A stretch of DNA of 64,000 nucleotides from OMIW01 sp044235645. GTDB lineage: Bacteria > Bdellovibrionota_C > UBA2361 > OMIW01. The DNA is taken from positions 52,321 through 116,320 of the forward strand of contig JBIIHQ010000010.1 in NCBI GenBank assembly GCA_044235645.1, read 5' to 3'. The translations under genes were made by a program, and so were the position numbers. Under the pieces are notes generated by a model. That model was not told the origin of the DNA. It searched no databases and was given only the letters and a program-made list of their open reading frames with translations. Positions 25,965-34,906 of the stretch are shown in pieces (position 1 is the first letter of the stretch; every line of letters starts with the position of its first letter).

Positions 25965-27062
25965 TTATCCCTCCATTTGCGCGAGCAACCATCGGTGCCC
26001 ATGTCGCATCGTTACCCGACAGATTGCGGCAAACGGCACCGCAAGAAAAATCCCGAGCAGTCCAAAAAGCTTACCAAACGCAAAAATTGCGAGAATCACC
26101 GAAAGGGGCGACAGCCCTACTTTATCCCCAACGACATGGGGGGTCACAAACGATCCCTCAATAAACTGTATCAGCCCGAAAGCACCCCACACCATCAGGA
26201 GATGCTGGAGATCCCCAAAGGTCACCAGCGCCATGAGTGACGCAAGAAGTATTCCCACCATCGATCCAAGGTACGGGACCAAATTTCCAAATCCCGATAT
26301 CAACGCGATGGCAAACCAGAGATCGATCCCAATTAAGCCGAGCGCCACCATAAAAAGTAGGGCAAGAATGAATCCCACGACAAACTGCCCCCGCACAAAG
26401 GCGGACATCAAGACATCAACCTCGGCCGCTATTTCGCGAACCCCTTTGCGCATCTGCTTTGGAAAGAGCGCCAGAGCGTGCTTGTGCATCGCCTCGAAAT
26501 CAACCGCGAGGTAGTACACGATGAAGGGAAGGAGCGCGATGTTAACTATCGTCAAAGTCAGTGAATACCCACTCAACAAGGCCGAAGCCACCCCGCCGAG
26601 CATACCCTTTACTGCCTGAGGACCGAATGAAGGCACCAACGAGCTGGCTGCTTCCTCAACCTGTTCTCGATATGCTGCCGGCACCAGGTGTTGAAATTTG
26701 TCATAGTGAAGCAACACCTTTTCCCGAGCGATATCAACAAAATTGGGGAATCGACTGAAGAGCTCTGTCAGTTCTGCTATAATAGTGGGGAGGACGGTAA
26801 ACGCTAATACGCAGCACCCCGCCATGGAGGCACCAAAGATAGTAAGCACTCCTCCCTGACGGCTCATACCCCACCGCTCAAGGGTCGCGAGAGCTGGCCG
26901 GATAGCGTACGCAATCGCATACCCAAGCACGACCAGCACTACCATTTCTTTGAGTTCGCTGATCAGCCAGACGCTGCCGACCAGGAGCAATCCCACGAGG
27001 AGCCATAACGGTGGAAGTTTGCCACCCTGTTTAATGGGAACCTTTTCAGTTCGCTTATTCAT
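25965..27062 (-). CDS. AI-2E family transporter (PerM/TqsA-like permease)
   Basis: This 365-aa polytopic membrane protein has about seven or eight hydrophobic segments. The family core is readable: 'VVLGYAIAYAIRPAL', a soluble linker (about 100-170), then 'FVRGQFVVGFILALLFM', 'GFGNLVPYLGSMVGILLASL' and 'FVTPHVVGDKVGLSPLSVI', typical of the COG0628 permeases. Members export small molecules such as autoinducer-2 or act in Na+/H+ exchange; the substrate cannot be told. GGGAG lies five bases before the ATG. It converges on the dehydratase gene and is downstream of the CaCA exchanger on the same strand. Confidence 0.9.
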   Translation of the reverse strand: MNKRTEKVPIKQGGKLPPLWLLVGLLLVGSVWLISELKEMVVLVVLGYAIAYAIRPALATLERWGMSRQGGVLTIFGASMAGCCVLAFTVLPTIIAELTELFSRFPNFVDIAREKVLLHYDKFQHLVPAAYREQVEEAASSLVPSFGPQAVKGMLGGVASALLSGYSLTLTIVNIALLPFIVYYLAVDFEAMHKHALALFPKQMRKGVREIAAEVDVLMSAFVRGQFVVGFILALLFMVALGLIGIDLWFAIALISGFGNLVPYLGSMVGILLASLMALVTFGDLQHLLMVWGAFGLIQFIEGSFVTPHVVGDKVGLSPLSVILAIFAFGKLFGLLGIFLAVPFAAICRVTMRHGHRWLLAQMEG

Positions 27063-27126
27063 GTCGACTCCCAGTTCCCCTACCGACTTAATTTCTCACC
27101 GTAAGCTTCCTGAACCTACAGGGAGT

Positions 27127-28098
27127 TCATAAACGACTCAACGTCAAAACAAGGTATCCCATATAGCCTAGTATGAGTGCGCATCCATACCAACGAGAGA
27201 TCGGTCGCCCCCGACGGATCAAACCGCTGATAAATAAGGTGGCCACAATGCAAACGACAATATCAATCCAAATGCCATCCCTATTAAACGTGATGGGGGC
27301 GAATGTCGCGGCGGCTCCCAAGCACAAGAGCACATTGAAGATATTACTTCCAATCACATTTCCAACGACAACATCGGAATGGCCTCGAACCGCGGCAATC
27401 ACCGAGGCTGCAAGCTCGGGGAGCGAGGTTCCGACAGCGACGATTGTCAACCCCACCAATCGCTCACTCATCCCCAGCTCCTGAGCAATAGCTGATGCGC
27501 CATCAACGAGCAGCTCAGCTCCCAGTGCCAGCCCAAGAACACCGACAATCGAGAATATGACCAAACTCCGAACGCCACGGCCCGATATCCCTCCTGCATC
27601 CATGGCTGCTTCATTACTCGTCAGCGCAACCATGGCTGCGTCCCGCCTGGAACGAGCCGCATCTCGAATCATCCATCCCACGTACATTAAAGCTGCGGCA
27701 ATCAGAACAGTGCCCTCGACCCGGGAAACTCGCCCATCGATAAAAACGGTGGCGAGGAGGACCACACTCAAGATAAGCATTGGTACCTCTCTATAAATCA
27801 CCTCTCTGTTTATCTCCGCTGGAGTCAAAATAAGAGAGAGTCCCATAATGAGCCCGATATTGGCTATATTACTCCCGAGTATATTTCCAATCGCGAGATC
27901 ACCATGCCCAGATAATGCGGCATTTATGCCCACTACCACTTCCGGTGCGGAGGTTCCAAAAGCTACGACGGTTAATCCGACAAGCAATGCTGGAATTCCC
28001 ATCCTCCTCGCAAGTGAAGTTGTACCCGAAACAAGCCACTCTGCGCCGAAATAAAGGCAAATAAGTCCGGATAATACGAAAAATAAGTTAGATGACAT
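27127..28098 (-). CDS. Calcium/sodium antiporter (CaCA family, YrbG-like)
   Basis: This 323-aa inner-membrane exchanger has the two inverted alpha-repeats of the family. The first has 'VAFGTSAPEVVVGINAAL' and 'IGNILGSNIANIGLI'; the second has 'VAVGTSLPELAASVIAAV' and 'VGNVIGSNIFNVLL'. The acidic residues in the two PE motifs coordinate the cations. About ten transmembrane segments are predicted from hydrophobicity. Length and the short central loop match bacterial YrbG/CaxA proteins. No strong ribosome site precedes the ATG. It is followed 64 bp later by the AI-2E family gene. Confidence 0.92.
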   Translation of the reverse strand: MSSNLFFVLSGLICLYFGAEWLVSGTTSLARRMGIPALLVGLTVVAFGTSAPEVVVGINAALSGHGDLAIGNILGSNIANIGLIMGLSLILTPAEINREVIYREVPMLILSVVLLATVFIDGRVSRVEGTVLIAAALMYVGWMIRDAARSRRDAAMVALTSNEAAMDAGGISGRGVRSLVIFSIVGVLGLALGAELLVDGASAIAQELGMSERLVGLTIVAVGTSLPELAASVIAAVRGHSDVVVGNVIGSNIFNVLLCLGAAATFAPITFNRDGIWIDIVVCIVATLFISGLIRRGRPISRWYGCALILGYMGYLVLTLSRL

Positions 28099-28151
28099 AT
28101 CAGGCCGATGGATGGTAAGGGGCTGCTAGACTGATTGGCTTTTTAGAAATC

Positions 28152-28901
28152 TCAATTGGAAATGCCTAAATATGCCTTCTGAACCTGCGGATTTTCACGT
28201 AATTCATCTGCATTCCCCTCAAGTACAATCCGACCCGATTCAATGACATACCCTCGCGACGCCGTCGTGAGAGCGAGTCGCGCATTTTGTTCGACAACGA
28301 GGACAGTCAACCCCTGATGATGCAGTTGCGCTATCGCCGCAAATATCGCACGCACCAGGATCGGCGCCACCCCCATCGAGGGCTCATCGAGGAGCAATAC
28401 CTGAGGCCGACCCATCAACGCACGGGCAATCGCGAGCATCTGTTGCTCACCCCCTGAAAGAGTACCTGCGGCCTGATTCCTTCGTTCGGCGAGGATTGGA
28501 AAAAGGTCGTGCATCGCCGCCAGATCCAACTCAATCCCCGGATTATCCCGTCGATGGTGGGCTCCGACCAGCAGGTTCTCCCGAACCGACATTCGGGGGA
28601 AGACCCTTCTTCCTTCGGGCACCAAACCGAGCCCACGGATCGCTCGGTCCGATGCAGAGTACGCGGTTACCACCTCTCTCCCCACGGTAACATCACCCTG
28701 CCACGGCGCAAGAAGCCCCGCTGCGACCTTCAGGAGGGTTGTTTTACCCGCACCGTTTGCCCCCACCACTGCGACGAAATCACCTACTCCCACCTCGAGC
28801 GAAACGTCGTGGAGGGCGGTGATACCCCCGTATCCCGCGGTGATTCCTCGAAGCGAAAGTCCCTTCCCCGATTGAGGAAGGTGAGGTGTTTCGGTGGACA
28901 T
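28152..28901 (-). CDS. livF: Branched-chain amino acid ABC transporter ATPase LivF
   Basis: This 249-aa ABC ATPase has Walker A GANGAGKT at 47-54, the signature 'LSGGEQQMLAIARALMG', Walker B 'VLLLDEPSMGVAP', and the H-loop replaced in the usual LivF way by 'VLVVEQNARLAL'. 'GLGLVPEGRRVFPRMSVREN' is diagnostic of LivF. It energises uptake of branched-chain amino acids or related polar solutes with LivG. It follows livG by 34 bp in the same operon. No anomaly is seen. Confidence 0.94.
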   Translation of the reverse strand: MSTETPHLPQSGKGLSLRGITAGYGGITALHDVSLEVGVGDFVAVVGANGAGKTTLLKVAAGLLAPWQGDVTVGREVVTAYSASDRAIRGLGLVPEGRRVFPRMSVRENLLVGAHHRRDNPGIELDLAAMHDLFPILAERRNQAAGTLSGGEQQMLAIARALMGRPQVLLLDEPSMGVAPILVRAIFAAIAQLHHQGLTVLVVEQNARLALTTASRGYVIESGRIVLEGNADELRENPQVQKAYLGISN

Positions 28902-28935
28902 GATTCGTTCTCTATCTCTTCATCATGCAAAATAT

Positions 28936-29955
28936 TTAGGCTACCAGATCGTTCCCCAAATAAGCGGCGATGACCGCCTCATTCGCCTGAACCTCAGCGG
29001 GTGTACCTTGCGCGAGTATTCGCCCGTTTTGCATCACTACCACTCTGTCGCTGATCGCCATAACGAGACTCATATGGTGTTCAATCAGAACGATCGTTAC
29101 CCCTCGATCTCGGATTCGCCTTATCAACACCCCAAGCTGCGCACTCTCAGCCTCATTCATCCCAGCAGCTGGTTCATCAAGTAATAACACTCGCGGTTGT
29201 GTTGCTAACGCACGCGCTATCTCAAGACGACGTTGATCTCCGTACGAAAGGGTAGTAGCTCCCTGCTCTGCGCGCTCGGCCAATCCCACCATCGCAAGGA
29301 GATCGAGCGCTTCCCTCACCTGCCGTTTTCCGCTACGAGTGCCGTGTTGATTGGGTCGCGAACTCCCTCTGTTAAGCTGCACTCCGCACAGCACCACCTC
29401 AAGCGCGGACATCGAGGGAAAGAGACGTATATTTTGGAAGGTCCGGGCGATCCCACAACGAACGATCCGTTCCGGCACTATCATCCCCTGATACCGAATC
29501 ACCCCATACGCCGCCGCCGCAACGACCGCAGAGGCACCTCCGATCCCCCACGTCGCAAACCACGATTGTTCACCAAAGTATTCACCGAGCACCGTCAAAA
29601 ACAGCGCCCAGTCGAATGGTTCTTCATAAACATAAAGGGCGTTGATGCACTCATCCCATGCTGCCTGCAAGTGTACCAGTATCGTCAGAAGCGCCCCCGT
29701 GAGCCCTGCAACAATCGCCCCATAGAAAAGATCACGAGCTCCTCCTCGATGAGCTACCTCCCTGCCCCCGAGGGAGACGTTTCCCGCACTCGGCCGATAT
29801 ACCCCGGTGACCGCGTTAAAGAGCGTCGTTTTTCCGGCACCATTTGGGCCAATAACCGAGAGGATTTCCCCCTCTTGAACTGCGAGGGTAACATCATCAA
29901 CTGCGATCACCCCACCGAATCGCATCGTTAGCCGTTCTATTGCAAGCACCGTCAT
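28936..29955 (-). CDS. livG: LivG ABC ATPase with a membrane-like insertion
   Basis: This is the LivG ATPase of the branched-chain amino acid transporter, 339 aa against the usual 255 or so. Walker A GPNGAGKT (36-43), 'GIARTFQNIRLFP' with Q-loop Q174, the signature 'LSYGDQRRLEIARAL' (from 236), Walker B 'VLLLDEP' (256-262) and 'IEHHMSLVMAISDRV' are intact. Between Walker A and the Q-loop, about 90 extra residues (roughly 70-160, DNA 29476-29748) carry two hydrophobic stretches ('FYGAIVAGLTGALLTILVHL' and 'GIGGASAVVAAAAYGVI'). The frame is continuous, so this is an in-frame insertion. The ATG at 29955 has AAGGGG six bases upstream. Confidence 0.92.
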   Translation of the reverse strand: MTVLAIERLTMRFGGVIAVDDVTLAVQEGEILSVIGPNGAGKTTLFNAVTGVYRPSAGNVSLGGREVAHRGGARDLFYGAIVAGLTGALLTILVHLQAAWDECINALYVYEEPFDWALFLTVLGEYFGEQSWFATWGIGGASAVVAAAAYGVIRYQGMIVPERIVRCGIARTFQNIRLFPSMSALEVVLCGVQLNRGSSRPNQHGTRSGKRQVREALDLLAMVGLAERAEQGATTLSYGDQRRLEIARALATQPRVLLLDEPAAGMNEAESAQLGVLIRRIRDRGVTIVLIEHHMSLVMAISDRVVVMQNGRILAQGTPAEVQANEAVIAAYLGNDLVA

Positions 29956-29965
29956 CTGAGCCCCT

Positions 29966-31099
29966 TTATCCCTGCTCCACACCGGATGTGCCACGCGGCA
30001 AAAACCTCTCCGGGGTACGGCGAATCTTCGCCGGAAAGAGCCCCTCTGGTCGGTAGCGCATCAGCAGTACAAGCGATAAGCCAAAGATCAGATATTTCCA
30101 GTTAAGAGGCGATGCAATCACATTACCTGACGATACCCACCCAACATCGGTAAGAAGCTCAGTGATCCGGGTGAGGACCAGGGAGTTGAAACCCACCATG
30201 ATAAAAACCCCCACGACGGCTCCCCAGACATTCCCCATTCCTCCGAGGATCAACCCACACAACACGATCACTGACACCTGAACGTCGTAATTACCCGGCT
30301 CACCACTGGCACCGAGGTAGCTCACCCATAAACCACCCGCAAGCCCACAGACCGCGGAACCAAGTATCATCGCATACACCTTTGCTCGGCTCACAATAAC
30401 CCCCATGCACCGCGCCGCTAACTCGTCATCGCGAAGCGCAGCCCAACCTCTCCCAAGGGATGTCCGCTCAATTACAACCACTCCTCCGACGATCATCAGG
30501 AGGATGACAAAAAGAAGATAAAACCACCCCCCTTTCCCAAGCCATGCAAGATGCCCTTCACCGGCCACCAGCTCATCGAGGAGAGCGGGTCCTGGGATTG
30601 GATTGATCCCAACGGTCCCCTTGGTCACCGGCTCCATATTACGAAGAGCGTCCTGAACAATCTCACCAAACCCAAGCGATACAATCGCGAAATAGTCCCC
30701 CCTCAGCCGCAACACCGGAATCCCAAGCAACACTCCGAACAGCGCCCCCATCGCCCCACTGCCGAGCAGCGCCATCCCCCACGGAACTTGGAAGGGATAA
30801 ACAGGGCTCGACAGGATAGCAAACGTATAGGCTCCCAACGCCATGAACCCTGCCACTCCGAGATGCAGCGCCCCCGTCGTGCCCGTCACCAGATGAAGCC
30901 CCGTCACCAGGACTCCAAAAATAAGCAGGGGGCACAACCCCTCTACAACCGCCATCAATGAATGACTACCCCATTGCACCTCGATAAACGCCGCCAGAAG
31001 CGGCAGCACCGCAAGGAGCCCGAGCGCAAGGGTCGGGAGGTGGGGGCGAATGAAGGTAGCGTCAGTTGTCATGGGGTACACAGGATGGTGCGGGTTCAT
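29966..31099 (-). CDS. livM: Branched-chain amino acid ABC transporter permease LivM
   Basis: This 377-aa permease has about ten hydrophobic segments. LivM landmarks are clear: 'TGTTGALHLGVAGFMALGAY', 'RGDYFAIVSLGFGEIV', 'TKGTVGINPIPGP', 'SLGRGWAALRDDELAARCMG' and 'GGMGNVWGAVVG'. It forms the membrane channel with LivH. It is the first gene of livM-livG-livF, and the livM stop is only ten bases from the livG start. No livH or binding-protein gene is found upstream, where an unrelated gene diverges, so the operon here is incomplete. An internal ATG at 31072 is a possible alternative start. Confidence 0.92.
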   Translation of the reverse strand: MNPHHPVYPMTTDATFIRPHLPTLALGLLAVLPLLAAFIEVQWGSHSLMAVVEGLCPLLIFGVLVTGLHLVTGTTGALHLGVAGFMALGAYTFAILSSPVYPFQVPWGMALLGSGAMGALFGVLLGIPVLRLRGDYFAIVSLGFGEIVQDALRNMEPVTKGTVGINPIPGPALLDELVAGEGHLAWLGKGGWFYLLFVILLMIVGGVVVIERTSLGRGWAALRDDELAARCMGVIVSRAKVYAMILGSAVCGLAGGLWVSYLGASGEPGNYDVQVSVIVLCGLILGGMGNVWGAVVGVFIMVGFNSLVLTRITELLTDVGWVSSGNVIASPLNWKYLIFGLSLVLLMRYRPEGLFPAKIRRTPERFLPRGTSGVEQG

Positions 31100-31408
31100 C
31101 AGCTCAACCCTCGTATGGTGCGGGAAAAATGCAGAAGGGGCTAGTCCTTGGAGATTCGGATATCAGGGGATACCAGCGAAGTCTCAGAGAGCTTGGGGAC
31201 GACCCGACCCCCCGACCGCCTCCTCTCAGGAGCAGGATTCATACGCCGTATTCACATAGCCCAAATATCATTTGACGGAGGGGGGGGTGAAGGCTTACCC
31301 TCTTCTTATGAGTATTCGACATCCCCCGCCCCCCTCCGAAGGGGCGCCATGGGCGGGTTGAGGCACGTCTTTCACAGGTCACGGCGAGTAGTCAGGAGGT
31401 TCCGCGGT
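31100..31408. other. Divergent intergenic region, livM / pilin-like gene
   Basis: It holds the promoters of livM (minus) and the pilin-like gene (plus). It contains a degenerate copy of the palindromic element at 31180-31198 and G/C-rich runs (GGGGGGG near 31278, CCGCCCCCC near 31327). No small gene is convincing; frames reading into the downstream gene lack a ribosome site before 31409. Confidence 0.4.
31180..31198 (+). promoter_or_regulatory. Palindromic element, degenerate copy (AGTCTCAGAGAGC + TTGGGG)
   Basis: The core matches GGTCTCAGAGACC at 11 of 13 positions, and the TTGGGG tail is kept at the same spacing as in the exact copies. It lies about 210 bp upstream of the pilin-like gene and 80 bp upstream of livM. 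Confidence 0.35.
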
Positions 31409-32818
31409 ATGGATTCGAAGGTGAAAAAAGATTCCTTGCGAAGGAAATCGTCTTCGCAAAAAGAGCAGGCGCGACATTCTCGGGGCATGATGTTCCTCGA
31501 GGCGGCGATGCTGTTGCCGATGGCAGCGGTGGTCACTGTCGGGTTGGCGTATTATGCCAATGCCTATGTCACCAAGACGCGGCTGGGTGATAGCGCTCGG
31601 GTGATTGCTCGGGCGATTCAGGATGACCCAGGGATTACTCAGGGAAGTCTTACCGGGGCTCTCGGAGAACTCGACCAGGTGGTTTCGGAGGCAACAGGAG
31701 TCGGTGATGACCTACCGGCTGGATTCAATGTCGCAACGTACAAAAGTTGTAACCCGGATCTCGCGGCCTGGTCGGATGATAATGCGCGGAAGCACTTTGC
31801 GCGGGCGGGGCGATATGAGAACCGCCGGGGCGTCTTCGGCAACTGTGGTGTTCATTCAGACGTCGGCGCTCGAGATGCTCGAGTGAGTATAACTTCATCT
31901 CCGACAAAGCCCTCAGCCAGCCAAATTACCGCTCTCATACCACCCAACGGGGGAGTATTAAATGGAATCCACGGCAGTGGCAGGTTCCACACGTACGGTC
32001 AGTTTTACGGACACAAGTACCAGAATCCCAACTCGAATCCCTCGAAGCCGTACTGGGTTTCGGTTGTAGCAAAGAAGCCCGTGCGTCAGTTTTCTATCTT
32101 CGGGTGGACCTTTGGGACCTTGCCAGAAATTGTGAATTATTCGTCCGTGCGGGTGGTGCCAGACCCCAATAGCGTGACTCTTTTTCAGCACTGTACCTCT
32201 GACACCGCTGATGGGTTCGCTGCGACCATTAAGCCAGGTCGCTACTCCTCGATGGCCGAACTCGGATTAACGGATAACAGTCTGTCCTCGCTGAGGATTT
32301 CCCCCGGAACGCAGGTGACACTTTACGATGGAGAAAACTTCACGGGTAATTCAATAACGCTCACGGAAGACGCCGGGTGTCTCAATGCGTCAACCCCGAA
32401 CTTCAACGACCTCACTTCGTCGTTGGTGGTTGAACGGACTCCCCCGAGTAGTGAGATCCTCGGAGAACCTCTGTTTGCCAAGTATACAACCCCCTTTGAT
32501 AGTAGCCCAGGGCGGGGATGGACTAACTGGAATAGCGATTTGAGGGCGTATTTTCAAACACGGAGCGATTGGCTGCCAGCGACGCGTCAGGGATGGGAGG
32601 ATGCCTGCTTTTCCCCTTCACCGGGGCTAACTCCCCCATCATTCACCAATAACCAGATAGCTTTTGAATACTGTGGCCGTTTTGCCTGTTTCAAAGAATT
32701 CGGAGTGTGGCCTTTCATGGCGCGACTCACCGACACATGTCCGAACGGCGGGCCTTCAGATTGTAACGGTGGCAAATTCTATATCGGCTGGGTCTGTCTA
32801 AACAAAGCACCCCAGTAG
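31409..32818 (+). CDS. TadE-like pilin-type protein with betagamma-crystallin domain
   Basis: From the ATG at 31409 (AGGAGG nine bases upstream) the protein is 469 aa. A basic N-terminus is followed by 'GMMFLEAAMLLPM' and a single hydrophobic helix (about 29-50), the pattern of TadE/TadG pseudopilins. Residues about 108-140 ('YKSCNPDLAAW' to 'KHFARAGRYENR') match the NPD..HF..G..E.R surface-protein motif. A betagamma-crystallin module follows at about 256-342, with 'LYDGENFTGNS' and two calcium-clamp motifs of the N/D-N/D-xx-S/T-S type: DNSLSS (289-294) and NDLTSS (333-338). The C-terminal 120 residues are Cys- and Trp-containing and unrecognised. I infer a calcium-binding surface or minor-pilin protein. 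No tad genes are nearby. Confidence 0.8.
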   Translation: MDSKVKKDSLRRKSSSQKEQARHSRGMMFLEAAMLLPMAAVVTVGLAYYANAYVTKTRLGDSARVIARAIQDDPGITQGSLTGALGELDQVVSEATGVGDDLPAGFNVATYKSCNPDLAAWSDDNARKHFARAGRYENRRGVFGNCGVHSDVGARDARVSITSSPTKPSASQITALIPPNGGVLNGIHGSGRFHTYGQFYGHKYQNPNSNPSKPYWVSVVAKKPVRQFSIFGWTFGTLPEIVNYSSVRVVPDPNSVTLFQHCTSDTADGFAATIKPGRYSSMAELGLTDNSLSSLRISPGTQVTLYDGENFTGNSITLTEDAGCLNASTPNFNDLTSSLVVERTPPSSEILGEPLFAKYTTPFDSSPGRGWTNWNSDLRAYFQTRSDWLPATRQGWEDACFSPSPGLTPPSFTNNQIAFEYCGRFACFKEFGVWPFMARLTDTCPNGGPSDCNGGKFYIGWVCLNKAPQ

Positions 32819-32936
32819 GGTATTGGGGAGGCAGTGAGAGGGGACTTTCTCAGCCCCCCTTGTGAGAAGGTTCAAGTACTGCTGCGCGAATCAAGCTCAG
32901 CGACTTGAGGTACAGTACATTGCCTCTCAGAGGCTC

Positions 32937-32967
32937 AGCCCTCGGGTGCATTTATTGCCCGAGGGCT
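32937..32967. terminator. Strong hairpin between convergent genes
   Basis: AGCCCTCGGG pairs with CCCGAGGGCT around an 11-nt loop. It lies between the convergent pilin-like gene and sufSE. It is preceded by a smaller palindrome (GCCTCTCAGAGGC, 32922-32934). No T-run follows on either strand, but the position fits a bidirectional terminator. Confidence 0.55.
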
Positions 32968-33112
32968 CATGGCTGGGCGTACTCAAATTTGCCGAAATGA
33001 TCCCGCCCTCCCATCTCGGCCGAAGACTGGTCCTTTAGGATTTTTAAAGCCTATCGCTTCGGGAATACCACAGAGAACCTCAGCTATCCCGGAATCACTA
33101 CCATCACTTCCA

Positions 33113-34906
33113 TCATACAATGCCCTCCCCAATCGCCTTGACCTCCTCCTCAATCATCTGCAACACCCCTTCGAGGCCGTTCCTCCGTTGCATTGAGAGG
33201 AACTGATCTATCCCGATCCTGACGAGAAACGCACGGATGTTGAATTCTCGAAGCTCAGCGATCTGCTGGCCAGAAACGAGTCTTTCGATCACGGTAAGGA
33301 GGCCGCGCACTATCCCAGCGTTTGCGTCTGATGCCATCGTTAGCTCTCCATCGGGAGTGTGGCGAAGGAGCACTCGTACTTCGCTCATGCACCCGGGGAC
33401 GGGAGTCGTGCACTCTTTGAGTCGCTCGAGGAGATTGCGGTGCGACTGACCCCACTCAAAAAGGAGCTCCTGCTTCATCGCAGCATCCGGACACCCATCA
33501 AACTCAGCGATCAAGGCAGCCGCCGCTGCGGCAACCGAGGATGCGGAGCGCTCGGCCCCCGGGATGACTGCTCGCTCCTCAACTTTAGCGAGCCGCTTGA
33601 TCGACCGGCGCTGCGTAGTCGAACGAACGGCCGCGATGAGCGATTCAACATCGGATTGGCTCGTGTACAAGCACCACGATGCCCGTACCGTACCACTGAC
33701 GCCAAGCCGCTCCATCAAGGGCATACAGCAGTGATGACCTGCACGAAGGGCGACCCCGTGGTTATTCACCATCACCGCGACATCGATCGGCGCAACCCCA
33801 TCAACCCGAAAACTCGCCACTGAAATCCGTTGTGCCGGCGCACCAATGAGCCTCACACCGTCAATACCTCGCAACCCCTCGAGCACCTGCTCTCCGATCG
33901 CTTTCTCATGCGCAACAACCTCGGGCCACGGAGCACGTCCAAGAAATTCTATAGCGGCGCCAAGACCAATGACACCCGCGATATGAGGAGTTCCCGCCTC
34001 AAAGCGAGATGGCGGCTTCGCAAAGGTGGTCTCCCGAAAGCTCACCCGATCGATCATGTCTCCGCCGCCGAGAAATGGGGGCATCCGTTCGAGGAGCTCG
34101 TATTTTCCCCACAGGACCCCCACCCCGGTGGGGCCAAAGAGTTTGTGCGCGCTGAAACAATAGAAATCGACATCGAGCGCCTGCACATCAGTAGGACCGT
34201 GTGCGACCCACTGCGCCCCATCGATCACGATAATGGCTTGCGGAGCATAGCGACGAACAAGAGAAACAAGCTCCGTTACAGGGTTCATCGTTCCGAGCGC
34301 GTTCGATACATGGGTGAACGATACTATTTTTGTCCGCGTTGTGAGCCGCTCTCGAAACTGATCGATGATAATATCTCCCCTATCCGATAGTGGTGCCGCT
34401 ACGACCTTCGCCCCGGTGCGCTGCGCGAGGAGCTGCCAGGGAACGATATTGCTATGGTGTTCGAGCTCCGTGAGAAGAATATCGTCCCCCGCTCCCACCG
34501 CAAGCGCCCCGTACGAATAAGCTATCAGGTTGAGTGATTCAGTCGTTCCGCGGGTGAAGATGATCTCCCGATCGCTTCGGGCGTTGATAAATTGCGCGAC
34601 CTTCGTTCGAGCTGACTCAAACCCGAGAGTGGCGCGTCCCGCAAGATCGTGCGCCGCCCGATGCACATTCGCATTATCCCGCTCGTAGTATCGCTTAACG
34701 GCCTCAATAACCCCGACCGGTTTTTGGGTGGTTGCCGCGTTGTCAAAATACGCGAGCGGCACGCCACGCACGGTCTGGTTGAGGATGGGGAAGAGTTGAC
34801 GGAGAGGAGCCATCGAATCGGGGACGGTAGCCTGACCGCCTGATTCCCTCTCGACTCCGTTGCCGGTTATGGTGTTCCCTCCCCCTCGTGACACTTGTTC
34901 AGCCAT
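33113..34906 (-). CDS. sufS: SufS-SufE fusion: cysteine desulfurase plus sulfur acceptor
   Basis: This 597-aa protein joins two SUF components. Residues about 32-430 are SufS: 'YFDNAATTQKP', 'ANVHRAAHDLAGRAT', PLP lysine K255 in 'FSAHKLFGPTGVG', and catalytic C393 in 'RAGHHCCMPLM'. A short linker leads to SufE (about 460-597), with the acceptor C506 in 'VPGCMSEV' and 'DANAGIVRGLLTVIERLVSG'. SufS takes sulfur from cysteine and SufE passes it to SufBCD; fusion fixes them one to one. The ATG directly follows the TAG of the Rrf2 gene and has GAGG eight bases upstream. The first 30 residues are polar and not part of the usual fold. Confidence 0.93.
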   Translation of the reverse strand: MAEQVSRGGGNTITGNGVERESGGQATVPDSMAPLRQLFPILNQTVRGVPLAYFDNAATTQKPVGVIEAVKRYYERDNANVHRAAHDLAGRATLGFESARTKVAQFINARSDREIIFTRGTTESLNLIAYSYGALAVGAGDDILLTELEHHSNIVPWQLLAQRTGAKVVAAPLSDRGDIIIDQFRERLTTRTKIVSFTHVSNALGTMNPVTELVSLVRRYAPQAIIVIDGAQWVAHGPTDVQALDVDFYCFSAHKLFGPTGVGVLWGKYELLERMPPFLGGGDMIDRVSFRETTFAKPPSRFEAGTPHIAGVIGLGAAIEFLGRAPWPEVVAHEKAIGEQVLEGLRGIDGVRLIGAPAQRISVASFRVDGVAPIDVAVMVNNHGVALRAGHHCCMPLMERLGVSGTVRASWCLYTSQSDVESLIAAVRSTTQRRSIKRLAKVEERAVIPGAERSASSVAAAAAALIAEFDGCPDAAMKQELLFEWGQSHRNLLERLKECTTPVPGCMSEVRVLLRHTPDGELTMASDANAGIVRGLLTVIERLVSGQQIAELREFNIRAFLVRIGIDQFLSMQRRNGLEGVLQMIEEEVKAIGEGIV

